A stretch of 64,000 nucleotides of DNA from Terracoccus luteus (GCF_003635045.1 NZ_RBXT01000001.1:3959596-4023595), one strand, 5' to 3'; shown: positions 44,317-53,059, numbered from the stretch's first letter. Notes: generated by a model from the letters alone, not told the origin. Program-made: numbers and translations.

Positions 44317-45135
44317 GTGAGCAGCGCCACCGACCAGCCCTACGTCCTCGACGAGACCACGCCGGCCTACTACCGTCGGCTCGACGGGACGACCTTCGCG
44401 CCGACCGTGCACGCCCAGGGGGCCTGGCGCACCGACGAGCAGCACATGGCCCCGGTTAGCGGACTGCTCGCCCACGCCATCGACGCGCATGAGCCGCGCG
44501 AGGGCATGCACGTCGGGCGCATCACCTTCGACATCCTCGGCTTCATCCCCGCCCGGCCGGGCGTCGTCGCCGTGCGAACGACCCGGCCCGGTCGCACCAT
44601 CGAGCTCGTCGAGGCCGAGCTGCAGGTCGACGGTCGCGCCGTCGTGCGCGCCACCGCGTGGCGTCTGGCCCACCACGACTCGGCGGACGTCGCCGGCCTT
44701 GAGCTCGAGCCGATGGGAGCACCCGAGAGCTTCCCCCTCTGGCACGGCGCCGAGACGTGGGGCGGCGGCTACATCCGCGGTCTCGAGATCCGCATCGCGG
44801 AGGGTCGCCGCCCGGGGCGCGCGCAGGCGTGGCTGCGCACCGACTTCGCGCTCGTCGACGGGGAGACCTCGAGCCCGACGACCGACCTCGTCCGGCTCGT
44901 CGACACGGCCAACGGCGTTGCGGTGCGGGCCTCCCCGCTCGAGTGGATGTTCCCCAACGTCGACCTGACCATCCACCTGCTGCGCGAGCCGGTACCCGGC
45001 TGGGTGGGCCTCGACACCCGCGTCAGCATGGGCGCCGGCGGCCTCGGCATCACGTCGACCACCCTGCACGACGTCGACGGCCCGGTCGGACGCGCCGAGC
45101 AGATCCTCACCGTGCGGCGGATGCCGGGTCGCTGA
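44317..45135 (+). CDS. Thioesterase-family (double hotdog, TesB-like) protein
   Basis: The 272-residue protein resembles the acyl-CoA thioesterase superfamily with two hotdog repeats: HAQGAWRTDEQHMAPVSGLLAHAI and HVGRITFDILGFIPARPG in the first, and DTANGVAVRASPLEWMFPNVDLTIHL in the second. The family hydrolyses acyl-CoAs of varied chain length. It is bracketed by forward repeats upstream and inverted repeats downstream, the same arrangement as hutH. The gene is probably monocistronic. Confidence 0.83.
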   Translation: MSSATDQPYVLDETTPAYYRRLDGTTFAPTVHAQGAWRTDEQHMAPVSGLLAHAIDAHEPREGMHVGRITFDILGFIPARPGVVAVRTTRPGRTIELVEAELQVDGRAVVRATAWRLAHHDSADVAGLELEPMGAPESFPLWHGAETWGGGYIRGLEIRIAEGRRPGRAQAWLRTDFALVDGETSSPTTDLVRLVDTANGVAVRASPLEWMFPNVDLTIHLLREPVPGWVGLDTRVSMGAGGLGITSTTLHDVDGPVGRAEQILTVRRMPGR

Positions 45136-45144
45136 CTCCCATCA

Positions 45145-45196
45145 GGAAGTGGCCTCTCGACGGTTCCAGGGGCGTCGGGACGTGGCCTCTCGACGG
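45145..45196 (-). repeat. Two reverse CCGTCGAG repeat units, 33-bp period
   Basis: CTCGACGG begins at 45156 and 45189. On the minus strand both units read CCGTCGAGAGGCCAC followed by a TTCC or GTCCCGACGC half. They occupy the gap between the thioesterase stop and the convergent TetR gene stop. Confidence 0.9.
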
Positions 45197-45197
45197 G

Positions 45198-45908
45198 TCA
45201 GGTGGGGGTGGTGCCGGGGAGGCCGAGGCCGACGACGACCATCTCGACGAGCCGCGGGCCGATCGCGGCGACGAACTCCGGGCCGAGGTCGCGCAGCGGC
45301 CCCTCGAGCGTGAGCATGGCCAGGCCGTGCACCGTCGACCACGCGAGGGCCTCCGCGCCCGGCCGCTGCGAGGCGGGCAGCACCCCCGAGTCGAGCATGG
45401 CGTCGAGGGCGTCGCCGAGCAGCTGGTACGGGGTGCGCCCGCCGAGCCCCGCGGCATCCGGCGAGGCGGCGCGACGCAGGTCGGTCGGAACGGCGAAGGC
45501 GGCGCGGAAGAGGCCCGGCTGCTCCATGGCGAAGCGCAGGTAGCCGATGCCGACGGCCCGCAGCCGCGCCTGCGCCCGCTCGCCCTCGTCGGCGCCCTCG
45601 TGAGCGCCCCCCTCGGCGACCGCCCCCACGTGCCGGTCGACCTCGTCGGCCATGGTGTCGGCCGCGAGCGACTGGGCCATCGAGACGACCTCGTCGAGCA
45701 GGGCGTCGCGGTCGGAGAAGTGGCGGTAGGCGGCGTTGGCCGACACGCCGACGCGGCGGGTCGCCTCGCGCAGCACGACGGCGTCGGGCCCTCCCTCGCG
45801 GGCGAGGTCGAGGCCGGCGTCGAGCAGCGCGCGCCGCAGGTCGCCGTGGTGGTAGGTCGAACGGGTCGCCGGCTCCGGTCTCTCGGGGAGGGGGGCGGCC
45901 GCGGACAT
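45198..45908 (-). CDS. TetR-family transcriptional regulator
   Basis: The 236-residue regulator has a TetR N-terminal helix-turn-helix (about residues 18-65): YHHGDLRRALLDAGLDLAREGG, then LREATRRVGVSANAAYRHFSDRDALLDEV. A C-terminal WHG/TetR_C_33-like ligand domain contains GYLRFAMEQPGLFRAAF. It is convergent with the thioesterase and divergent from the sirtuin gene; no operator was identified. Confidence 0.88.
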   Translation of the reverse strand: MSAAAPLPERPEPATRSTYHHGDLRRALLDAGLDLAREGGPDAVVLREATRRVGVSANAAYRHFSDRDALLDEVVSMAQSLAADTMADEVDRHVGAVAEGGAHEGADEGERAQARLRAVGIGYLRFAMEQPGLFRAAFAVPTDLRRAASPDAAGLGGRTPYQLLGDALDAMLDSGVLPASQRPGAEALAWSTVHGLAMLTLEGPLRDLGPEFVAAIGPRLVEMVVVGLGLPGTTPT

Positions 45909-46023
45909 CACCTGCTCATTGTGCTCCCCGGCCCCCGAGGGTGGGGGCGAGGGCGGGTGCCGGCGGGGGACGGGCGGGGCAGGGCGTGCCCGGCGGGTCG
46001 GATGCCCTGTGAAACCCTCAGGT

Positions 46024-46788
46024 ATGCCGGTGCCGCCCGAGGTCGTCGACGCCGCACGCGGCGCCGCCCGGGTCGTCGTCGTCACCGGGGCCGGCATGTC
46101 GGCCGAGAGCGGGGTCGCCACCTTCCGCGACGAGCAGACCGGTCTGTGGGCCCGCTACGACGCGGAGGACCTCGCGAGCGTCGAGGCCTGGGAACGGGAC
46201 GCGCCCTTCGTGTGGGCTTGGTACGTCTCGCGGTTCGCCTCGCTCGCGGTCGTCGAGCCCAACGCCGGTCACCGTGCCGTCGCCGCATGGGCGGGGCTGT
46301 CGGGGGTGTCCCGGGTCGACGTCGTCACCCAGAACATCGACGACCTGCACGAGCGCGGCGGCAGTGACGAGGTCGTGCACCTGCACGGGTCGGCCACGGC
46401 GTTCCGGTGCGAGTCGTGCGACGCCCCGTGGCCCGGGACGGTCGCTGCGCCCGACGTGCCCGTCGCCCGCATCGAGCCGCCGACGTGCCCCGTGTGCGGC
46501 GCTCGGGTGCGCCCCGGGGTCGTCTGGTTCGGGGAGCCGCTGCCCACCGACGCGTGGGACCGCGCCGTCGACCTCGTCTCCGCGGCCGACCTCGTGCTCG
46601 TCGTCGGGACCTCGGGCCTCGTCTTCCCGGCGGCGGGCCTGCCGGCCGTCGGGCGGGCCGGTGGCGCCGTCGTCGTCGAGATCAACCCCGTCGAGACGGA
46701 GACCTCCGACGTCGCCGACCACCGGTGGCGAGAGACCGCGGCGGTGGCCCTGCCGGCCCTCGTCAGCGCCCTGCGAACAGCTCGCTGA
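46024..46788 (+). CDS. cobB: NAD-dependent protein deacylase (sirtuin, CobB-like)
   Basis: The 254-residue class III sirtuin has the NAD motif T-G-A-G-M-S-A-E-S-G-V-A-T-F-R-D (about residues 20-35), T-Q-N-I-D-D-L-H, the catalytic His in V-V-H-L-H-G-S, and a zinc ribbon C-x2-C / C-x2-C (RCESCD and TCPVCG). The C-terminal G-T-S and INPVE complete the fold. The lack of an A-x14-Y-x2-R desuccinylase pair was not checked precisely. Its 3' end overlaps the convergent transaminase by 26 bp. Confidence 0.92.
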   Translation: MPVPPEVVDAARGAARVVVVTGAGMSAESGVATFRDEQTGLWARYDAEDLASVEAWERDAPFVWAWYVSRFASLAVVEPNAGHRAVAAWAGLSGVSRVDVVTQNIDDLHERGGSDEVVHLHGSATAFRCESCDAPWPGTVAAPDVPVARIEPPTCPVCGARVRPGVVWFGEPLPTDAWDRAVDLVSAADLVLVVGTSGLVFPAAGLPAVGRAGGAVVVEINPVETETSDVADHRWRETAAVALPALVSALRTAR

Positions 46789-48145
46789 CGCAGTCGTCGA
46801 ACATCGTCGTGTGGGCCGCGACGTCGGCGGCCGTCGTGGCCGGTGACATCAGCGCCATGTTGTGGAACGGCGTCAGCAGGATGCCCCGATTGAGGGCGTA
46901 GAGGTGCAGGTACTGCTGCAGCTCGAAGTCGTCGCTCTCGTGGGCCTCCTGGCCGGTGCGCGGCGGGCGGGGCACGAAGGTGTACTCGGCTCGTGCGCCG
47001 AGCCGGGTGACGTTCCACCCCGCCCCGACGCGGTCGACCGCGGCCTGCACGCCGTCGGCCCAGGCGTCGGCGAGCGGCACCATGTGCTCGAAGGCCGCCG
47101 GGGTCATGACGTGCTCGAGGGTGGCCCGCATGGCGGCCGACGAGAGCCCGTTGCCGGCCAGCGTGCCGCCGACACCGCCCACGTCGATGTCCTCCAGCTC
47201 GACGGACCGTGCGATGCGGTCGGCGATGTCGGCGGTGAACCCGAAGGTGCCGCAGGGGATCCCGCCACCGATCGACTTGCCGATGACGAGGAGGTCGGGT
47301 TGCAGCCCGTGGGCGCCGGTGTAGCCGGACGGCCCCGCGCAGACCGTGTGCGTCTCGTCGTTGACGAGCAGCGCGCCGTAGCGGGTGGCGAGCTCGCGCA
47401 CGCCCTCGTTGTAGCCGGGGTCGGGCAGCACGATGCCGATGTTCGTGAGCGCCGGCTCGACGAGCACGGCGGCGACGTCACCGTGGGCCAGGGCCCGCTC
47501 GAGCGCCTCGAGGTCGTTGAACTCGACGACCCGAGTCGTCTCCGACACCGGGACGGGCGGGCCGATGGTGCTCGGCCGGTCGATCGTCTCGCCGTGGTCG
47601 TCGAGCGTCGCGAACGTCTCGTCGACCGAGCCGTGGTAGCACCAGTTGTGCACGACGACCTTGCTGCGGCCCGTCAGCAGGCGGGCGTAGCGCAGGGCGT
47701 GCCGGTTGGCGTCGGTGGCCGTCAGGGTGAACTGCCAGTAGGGCAGCCCGAAGCGCTCGGCCAGCCCCTGCGACACCGCGATGGCGTCGTCGGTCGGCAG
47801 CATCGTCGTGATGCCGCGCGACAGCTGGCGCGTCACCGCCTCGACGGTCGCGGCGGGGGAGTGGCCCATCATCGCGCCGGTGTCGCCGAGGCACAGGTCG
47901 ACGTGGTCGATGCCGTCGACGCACGTGAAGTGCGCCCCCTCGGCGCTCTCGACGAAGACGGGGAAGTCGCCGGGCCACTTGACCATCCAGCTCATCGGCA
48001 CGCCGCCGGGCATGTGGGCGCGGGCCCGTTCGGCCAGGGCCGCCGACCGGGGCCGGGCCGCCCGGAAGGCCTCGCGTTCGCGCTCGTGCAGCCGGGCGAG
48101 CCGGTCGCGGTCGAGGGGGGTGACGTCGGTCGTCCGGTTGCTCAC
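46763..48145 (-). CDS. Class III PLP-dependent aminotransferase
   Basis: The 460-residue protein is a class III transaminase of the glutamate-1-semialdehyde-aminomutase-like branch: MPGGVPMSWMVKWPGDFPVF, DLCLGDTGAMMGHSP, LVNDETHTV (PLP-binding Asp) and the Schiff-base Lys in V-I-G-K-S-I-G-G-G. No heme-biosynthesis context is present, so a catabolic or specialised transaminase is likelier. It is divergent from a DAO-type flavin oxidase, a common partner for amine degradation. GTG 48145 lies 7 nt after CACAAT. Confidence 0.88.
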   Translation of the reverse strand: MSNRTTDVTPLDRDRLARLHEREREAFRAARPRSAALAERARAHMPGGVPMSWMVKWPGDFPVFVESAEGAHFTCVDGIDHVDLCLGDTGAMMGHSPAATVEAVTRQLSRGITTMLPTDDAIAVSQGLAERFGLPYWQFTLTATDANRHALRYARLLTGRSKVVVHNWCYHGSVDETFATLDDHGETIDRPSTIGPPVPVSETTRVVEFNDLEALERALAHGDVAAVLVEPALTNIGIVLPDPGYNEGVRELATRYGALLVNDETHTVCAGPSGYTGAHGLQPDLLVIGKSIGGGIPCGTFGFTADIADRIARSVELEDIDVGGVGGTLAGNGLSSAAMRATLEHVMTPAAFEHMVPLADAWADGVQAAVDRVGAGWNVTRLGARAEYTFVPRPPRTGQEAHESDDFELQQYLHLYALNRGILLTPFHNMALMSPATTAADVAAHTTMFDDCVSELFAGR

Positions 48146-48152
48146 GCCCCCG

Positions 48153-48158
48153 ATTGTG
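48153..48158 (-). promoter_or_regulatory. Putative -10 (CACAAT), 7 nt before GTG 48145
   Basis: CACAAT-CGGGGGC-GTG on the minus strand in the transaminase/oxidase divergent region. Confidence 0.45.
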
Positions 48159-48282
48159 TCGAATGCCGGTCGGCGAGGGAAGCGGTCGCCTGATGGGAGG
48201 TCGACGACGGGTTCCGTAGGCACCCGGCTCCGCTACGACGGCATCCGTGGCGACTGCGGCTCCCGCGACGACGCCGACGGGG

Positions 48283-48288
48283 CATACT
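48283..48288 (+). promoter_or_regulatory. Putative -10 (CATACT), 7 nt before ATG 48296
   Basis: CATACT-CGGCGGC-ATG precedes the DAO-type oxidase gene. Confidence 0.45.
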
Positions 48289-48295
48289 CGGCGGC

Positions 48296-49705
48296 ATGGC
48301 GACCCTCGACCCGCGCTCGCTCAGCCTCTGGCACGACACCCTCGACGAGACCGTCGTGCCCCGGCCCGCGCTGCTCGGCGACGTCGAGGCCGACGTCGCC
48401 GTGGTGGGCGCCGGCTACACCGGGCTGTGGACCGCGCTGCACCTCGTGCGCACCGACCCCTCCCTGCGCGTCGTCGTGCTCGAGAAGGAGTTCGCCGGGT
48501 TCGGCGCCTCGGGCCGCAACGGGGGCTGGTGCTCGGCGCTCTTCCCGACGTCGCTGCGCCGGCTGGCCCGTGAGGGTGGGCGTGAGGGTGGGCGTGAGGG
48601 TGGTCGCGAGGGTGCGGTGCGGCTGCAGCGCATGCTCCACCGGACCGTTCCCGACGTCGGACGGATCGCGGCCGAGGAGGGCATCGACTGCCACTTCGAC
48701 CAGGGCGGCTACCTGTCGGTCGCGCGCAACGCCGCGCAGCTGCAGCGCGAGCACGCCGACGTGGAGGAGTACCGCTCCTGGGGCTTCGGCGACTCCGACC
48801 ACCGGCTGCTCGACCCCGGGGAGGTGGCCGAGACGACCGGCATCGCCGGCGCCCTCGGCGGGGTGTACACGCCCCACTGCGCGGCGATCCACCCGGCGCG
48901 GCTCGTCCGGGGCCTGGCCCGAGCGGTCGAGCGGCGCGGCGTCGTCGTCCACGAGGGGACCCGGGCGACGCAGGTCGCCTCCGGCCGGGTCGTCACGCCG
49001 CACGGCACGGTCCGGGCCGAGCACGTCGTGCTCGCCACCGAGGGGTACACGCCGACCGTCCCCGGGCGCCGTCGCGCGGTGGCGCCCGTCTACTCCCTCA
49101 TGGTGGCCACCGAGCCCCTGGCCGACGACGTGCTCGAGCAGGTCGGCCTGCGCGACCGCACGACCTTCAGCGACAAGCGCCACCTCACGATCTACGGGCA
49201 GCGCACCCGCGACGGGCGCCTCGCGTTCGGCGGTCGCGGCGCGCCGTACCACTTCGGCTCCCGGGTGCAGCCGGCCTTCGACCGTGACGACCGGGTGCAC
49301 GAGCACCTGCGCGGCATCCTGCGCGAGCTGTTCCCGGTGCTGCGTGACACCCGCTTCACCCATGCCTGGGGCGGCAACCTCGGGGTGCCCCGTGACTGGT
49401 TCCCCTCGGTGCGGCACGACCGGCGCACGGGGCTCGGGTTCGCCGGTGGCTACGTCGGCGACGGCGTCGCGACCGCGGCGCTCGCCGGTCGCACCCTCGC
49501 GGCGATGATCACGGGCGAGGACCCCGACGACCTCGCCTCGCTGCCGTGGGCGAACCGCTCGTCCCGCTCGTGGGAGCCCGAGCCGCTGCGGTGGCTCGGC
49601 GTCAACGCCGTCACGGCGCTCATGACCGCGGCCGACCGCCAGGAGCAGCGCACCGGCCGGCCGTCCCGCCTCGCGTCGACGTTCTGGTCGGCCGTCGGCC
49701 AGTGA
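48296..49705 (+). CDS. DAO-type FAD-dependent amine/amino-acid oxidoreductase
   Basis: The 469-residue flavoprotein has V-V-G-A-G-Y-T-G-L-W-T-A-L-H-L (about residues 37-51) and the F-G-A-S-G-R-N-G-G-W flavin loop typical of the gamma-glutamylputrescine oxidase/YobN-like DAO branch. The C-terminal block GFAGGYVGDGVATAALAGRTLA contacts FAD. Residues ~92-106 contain four R-E-G-G-like units encoded by a 12-bp tandem repeat, an unusual insertion after GGWCSALFP. Together with the divergent transaminase it may form an amine-degradation pair. Confidence 0.87.
   Translation: MATLDPRSLSLWHDTLDETVVPRPALLGDVEADVAVVGAGYTGLWTALHLVRTDPSLRVVVLEKEFAGFGASGRNGGWCSALFPTSLRRLAREGGREGGREGGREGAVRLQRMLHRTVPDVGRIAAEEGIDCHFDQGGYLSVARNAAQLQREHADVEEYRSWGFGDSDHRLLDPGEVAETTGIAGALGGVYTPHCAAIHPARLVRGLARAVERRGVVVHEGTRATQVASGRVVTPHGTVRAEHVVLATEGYTPTVPGRRRAVAPVYSLMVATEPLADDVLEQVGLRDRTTFSDKRHLTIYGQRTRDGRLAFGGRGAPYHFGSRVQPAFDRDDRVHEHLRGILRELFPVLRDTRFTHAWGGNLGVPRDWFPSVRHDRRTGLGFAGGYVGDGVATAALAGRTLAAMITGEDPDDLASLPWANRSSRSWEPEPLRWLGVNAVTALMTAADRQEQRTGRPSRLASTFWSAVGQ
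48569..48616 (+). repeat. 12-bp in-frame tandem repeat within the oxidase gene
   Basis: CGTGAGGGTGGG occurs twice perfectly, then as CGTGAGGGTGGT and a partial CGCGAGGGT. Length is a multiple of three, so the protein gains R-E-G-G units without frame loss. Confidence 0.95.
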
Positions 49706-49724
49706 CGCCCCGGCCGTCGCGCAG

Positions 49725-49756
49725 GTCAGGATGCCGGGTGGTCAGGATGCCGGGTG
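49725..49756 (+). repeat. 16-bp direct duplication across the ComB stop codon
   Basis: GTCAGGATGCCGGGTG occurs twice in tandem. On the minus strand the second copy supplies the final codons and stop of the gene at 49742-50605, and the first repeats them. Each copy carries the GGATGCCG octamer. Confidence 0.92.
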
Positions 49757-50605
49757 GCCGGCCCCAGCGGCGGCGGACCCCGTCGCGTCGGTGAAGGCGC
49801 CGTCGACGAGCAGCGGGACGAGGTCGCTGGCGTCGAGCTCGGCCGCCACGTCGACGTCGTCACCGAACCCGGCCTCGACCAGCTCGACTCCGCTCGCGCT
49901 CGCCCGGAGCGCCGTCCCGACGTCGTCGGCCACGACGTCCCAGGCCGCGAGCGCGGCGCGCGCCTCGGGGCTGAGCAGCAGCGGGCCGGCCCGGTGCTCG
50001 AGCTCGTCGACGACGGCGGCCACGACCGCACCGGCGCCCCAGAGGTCCTCGACGGCGGGTCGCAGCGAGCCGTCGGCCCAGCGCTCCCCGGCCGGCACGA
50101 CGACGAGCGCCGTCGGGTGCCCGGCAGAACGCACGAGGCGGTCCACGAGCCAGCGACCCACCGCCGCACGGGTGCGCAGCGAGGCCGCGACGACCTCCGC
50201 GCCGGCGTCGGCGAGCAGCCCGGTGACGGTGCTGCCGTTGGGTGAGGGCAGCACCACCGCGTCGAGCCACTCGGCCCGGCGGACCGAGCCCGGTGAGAGC
50301 GAGACCGCCGCCGGGTCGCCCGCTGCCTGACGACGCCCGACCGCGAGTACCGCACCGTGCTCGGCCGCGAAAGCCGCGGCGGTCCCGTCGGCCCACCGGT
50401 ACGGGTGCACCCGGGCGCCGCGGTCGAGGGCGACCGACACGGTGGTCGTGAAGCTGAGCACGTCGACGACGACGGCGAGCACCCGCTCACCGCGCGCCAC
50501 GGCATCCGCGACGAGGGCGACGGAAGGCGGCCCCCACTCGAGACGGACGGTGTTGGCCTGCTGCAGGTGCGCCGAGTTCGCCCGTGGTCCAACGGGTTCC
50601 ATCAT
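49742..50605 (-). CDS. 2-phosphosulfolactate phosphatase-like protein (ComB family)
   Basis: The 287-residue protein matches the ComB family: VVVDVLSFTTTVSVALDRGARVHPY near residues 40-64, LPSPNGSTVT with the family N-G-S/T, and VVPAGERWADGSLRPAVEDLWGAGAVV with acidic magnesium-site residues. In methanogens ComB acts in coenzyme M synthesis; bacterial homologues often lack that pathway and their substrate is unclear. It lies 1-2 bp after the YjbR gene stop, so is co-transcribed. ATG 50602 is an alternative start. Confidence 0.87.
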   Translation of the reverse strand: MMEPVGPRANSAHLQQANTVRLEWGPPSVALVADAVARGERVLAVVVDVLSFTTTVSVALDRGARVHPYRWADGTAAAFAAEHGAVLAVGRRQAAGDPAAVSLSPGSVRRAEWLDAVVLPSPNGSTVTGLLADAGAEVVAASLRTRAAVGRWLVDRLVRSAGHPTALVVVPAGERWADGSLRPAVEDLWGAGAVVAAVVDELEHRAGPLLLSPEARAALAAWDVVADDVGTALRASASGVELVEAGFGDDVDVAAELDASDLVPLLVDGAFTDATGSAAAGAGHPAS

Positions 50606-50606
50606 G

Positions 50607-51026
50607 TCAGCCACGATCGCCCCGGGCGTCGAGCGCCGCCACGAGCCGCTTGGGGGCGGTGAGGCGGTAGGAGGCGTCGAGCAGCTCGCCCACCTCGGCC
50701 CAGTCGACCGCCTCGACGGACCCGGCCGGGCGGAAGTCGAGGCCCAGCCAGCCGGAGGGCCCGAGGTAGGCCGGCTCGAACACGCGCTCGTCGTCGAGCA
50801 GCGCCGGTCGCTCGTCGGGGTCGGGCACGAAGAGCACCGAGCAGCCGTACCGGTCGGAGCCGTGGTCGCCCTTGACCGAACCGCCGTAGTAGGCAAAGAC
50901 CTTGACGGTGTGGAACGTCGGTCGCCCGTGGGCGACCTTCTCGGCCGCCTCCGGCAGGGCGAGGCAGAGCCGGCGTAGACGCTCCAGGTAGGGGTCGTCG
51001 GGGTCGAACCGTCGCGGGTGGCTCAC
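50607..51026 (-). CDS. MmcQ/YjbR-family DNA-binding-like protein
   Basis: The 139-residue protein shows the YjbR (CyaY-like fold) features: LCLALPEAAEKVAHGRPTFHTVKVFAYYG, then FEPAYLGPSGWLGLDFRP and a C-terminal helix SYRLTAPKRLVAALD. Its function is not established. It is followed by the ComB-like gene and starts with a GTG 6 nt after TACGCT. Confidence 0.85.
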   Translation of the reverse strand: MSHPRRFDPDDPYLERLRRLCLALPEAAEKVAHGRPTFHTVKVFAYYGGSVKGDHGSDRYGCSVLFVPDPDERPALLDDERVFEPAYLGPSGWLGLDFRPAGSVEAVDWAEVGELLDASYRLTAPKRLVAALDARGDRG

Positions 51027-51032
51027 CGGCCC

Positions 51033-51038
51033 AGCGTA
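51033..51038 (-). promoter_or_regulatory. Putative -10 (TACGCT), 6 nt before GTG 51026
   Basis: TACGCT-GGGCCG-GTG on the minus strand, in the 20-bp gap after the DsbA-family gene stop. Confidence 0.5.
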
Positions 51039-51046
51039 GGGCCCGG

Positions 51047-51760
51047 TCAGCTCGCGCAGGCCCCGGCGCAGCCGTCGGGTCCGCACCCGCCACCGCAGCC
51101 GGTGGCGACCGGCTCGGCGACCTCGTGCCGGTGCTCCCACGCGGTGGCGAGGGCGTCGGCGAAGACCTGCGTGGGCTGGGCGCCGGAGACGCCGTACTTG
51201 CGGTCGAGCACGACGAAGGGGACCCCGGTGATGCCGATCATCTTCGCGGTGGCCTCGTCGCTGCGGACGTGGTTGCCGTAGTCGTGGCCGGCGAGGGCCT
51301 GCACCACCTCGTCGCGGTCGAGGCCGACCTCGGCGGCGAGGTCGGCCAGCACCTCGCGGTCGCCGATGGCCAGGCCTTCGGCGAAGTAGGCCCGCAGGAG
51401 GCGGGCGTGCATCTCGCCGCCGAGGCCGTGCTCGGTGGCGAGATGCACGACGCGGTGGGCGTCGAAGGTGTTGCCGTGCCGGGCCCGGTCGAAGTCGACG
51501 GGCAGGCCGAGCTCGCGCATCTGGGCGGCGAGCGACTCGTGCTGGGCCACCATCTGCTCTCGGCTGGCGCCGTACTTCTGGGCCACGAGGTCGACGACGG
51601 TCTGCTCCGACACGGCGGGGGCGTCGCGGTCGAGCTCGAAGCTGTGCCACACCAGCTCGACCTCGTCGCGGTGCTCGAAGCCGGCCACCGCCTCCTCGAG
51701 GCGGGCCCGCCCGAGGTAGCAGAACGGGCAGACGATGTCGGTCCAGATGTCGAGTCTCAC
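51047..51760 (-). CDS. DsbA-family oxidoreductase (FrnE-like) with Cys-rich tail
   Basis: The 237-residue thioredoxin-fold protein begins DIWTDIVCPFCYLG, with the C-P-F-C active site (about residues 11-14). The FrnE-type helical insert follows, then a cis-Pro loop I-T-G-V-P-F-V-V. There is no signal peptide, so it acts in the cytoplasm. The last ~19 residues add four cysteines in a C-x3-C-x4-C-x3-C pattern within a Gly-rich stretch, a possible metal site not needed for the fold. Confidence 0.9.
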   Translation of the reverse strand: MRLDIWTDIVCPFCYLGRARLEEAVAGFEHRDEVELVWHSFELDRDAPAVSEQTVVDLVAQKYGASREQMVAQHESLAAQMRELGLPVDFDRARHGNTFDAHRVVHLATEHGLGGEMHARLLRAYFAEGLAIGDREVLADLAAEVGLDRDEVVQALAGHDYGNHVRSDEATAKMIGITGVPFVVLDRKYGVSGAQPTQVFADALATAWEHRHEVAEPVATGCGGGCGPDGCAGACAS

Positions 51761-51928
51761 GCCTGCGCAACGCCCGGGCCCCCGGCTCTCTTCCCGGTCG
51801 CGCCCGGTCGCGCCCGGCCCGGCCACCCGGCATCCGGCGAACCGTACGTATCAGACGGCCGTCGACGCCCTCTGCTCCGTCGAGATCGGTCGCACCGGGC
51901 GACCGAGTCGGGGGAAGGACGGCCTGTC

Positions 51929-53059
51929 ATGGGCACTCTCACCACCAAGGTCCGGTCGCCGCTGGCGCTGGGCCTCGGCATCCTCGCCGCCGCGAGCCTC
52001 TCCGTCGGGTCGGCCACGGCCGCCACGCCGGACGCCGCGACGACGAAGGCGCCGGCCAACACGACGAGCACGGTCGGGCTGACGGGCGACGCCCGCAGTG
52101 CCGGCGTCGCGAAGTTCGGGTCGGCGGTCACCGACGCCCAGGCGCTCGACGCGTACTGGACGCCGGCCCGCATGAAGGCGGCGACGCCCGTCGAGGACAG
52201 CAAGGCCTACGAGGCGCAGGTCGCGGCCTTCGTCGCCAAGCAGGCCGTCCAGCAGCGGTCGGGCGTCAAGACGACGAGCAACGACGGGCCGGCCCGTAGC
52301 GTCGGTGGCGCGACGAGCAAGGTGTTCACGGGCAAGGGCGCGGTGGGCACCAACGCCTACAACCCGAACCTGCCGTACTACGTGCCGACCGCCTACACGA
52401 TGGGCAAGGTGTTCTTCACCAACGCCCTCGACGGCCGCACGTACGTCTGCTCGGCCACCATCGTCAACAGCGAGGGCAAGGACTCGGTCTGGACGGCCGG
52501 GCACTGCGTCCACGGCGGCTCCGGCGGCACGTGGCACCGCAACTGGGCGTTCGTGCCGGCGTACGACGACGACCTGTCGAACCCGCGGCCGTACGGCACG
52601 TGGACGGCGGCCTACCTCAGCTCGCGCAGCGCCTGGACCGGCAGCTCGGACTTCAGCCAGGACATCGGCGTCGCGACGATGAACACGAACTGGGGCTGGC
52701 ACATCGTCGACTACTTCGGCGGCCAGGGCATCACGGTCAACCGGGGCAAGAACGTCTACGACTACGCCTTCGGCTACCCGGCCGAGTCGCCGTTCGACGG
52801 GGGCAACCTCATGCGGTGCTCGGGGACGACCTCGCCCGAGTGGGACGCGGTGTTCTTCTGGTCGCAGACGGTCAAGATCCCGTGCGACATGACCCGTGGC
52901 AGCAGCGGCGGTGCGTGGCTCTTCGGCTACGACGGCAACTGGGGCTGGCTCAACGGCGTCAACAGCCGCATCGACCGCATCGTCGGCCCGAGGATCATGC
53001 TCTCGCCGTACTTCGACGACGACGCCTGGTCGCTGTACAACTTCACCCGCTACAACTGA
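51929..53059 (+). CDS. Secreted trypsin-like serine protease
   Basis: A signal peptide (basic N-terminus, hydrophobic core, S-A-T-A-A cleavage region near residue 32) and a ~100-residue pro-region precede an S1-like protease domain. The triad is visible: His in W-T-A-G-H-C-V-H, Asp in F-S-Q-D-I-G-V-A, Ser in R-G-S-S-G-G-A-W. Two cysteine pairs flank the His and Ser loops. GGGGAAGGA precedes the ATG by 9 nt. A GC hairpin terminator follows. It resembles actinobacterial extracellular S1-family peptidases of unknown specificity. Confidence 0.9.
   Translation: MGTLTTKVRSPLALGLGILAAASLSVGSATAATPDAATTKAPANTTSTVGLTGDARSAGVAKFGSAVTDAQALDAYWTPARMKAATPVEDSKAYEAQVAAFVAKQAVQQRSGVKTTSNDGPARSVGGATSKVFTGKGAVGTNAYNPNLPYYVPTAYTMGKVFFTNALDGRTYVCSATIVNSEGKDSVWTAGHCVHGGSGGTWHRNWAFVPAYDDDLSNPRPYGTWTAAYLSSRSAWTGSSDFSQDIGVATMNTNWGWHIVDYFGGQGITVNRGKNVYDYAFGYPAESPFDGGNLMRCSGTTSPEWDAVFFWSQTVKIPCDMTRGSSGGAWLFGYDGNWGWLNGVNSRIDRIVGPRIMLSPYFDDDAWSLYNFTRYN

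Noticed and set aside
44157..44330. N-terminal extension of the AraC-DinB protein containing repeated W-P-L-D-G peptides
   Set aside because: These peptides are the translation of the 33-bp DNA repeats in the intergenic region; the HTH domain begins only after ATG 44156.
48141..48300. Possible small RNA or tRNA between the transaminase and oxidase
   Set aside because: No cloverleaf or stable fold was found; the region is explained by two divergent leaderless promoters.
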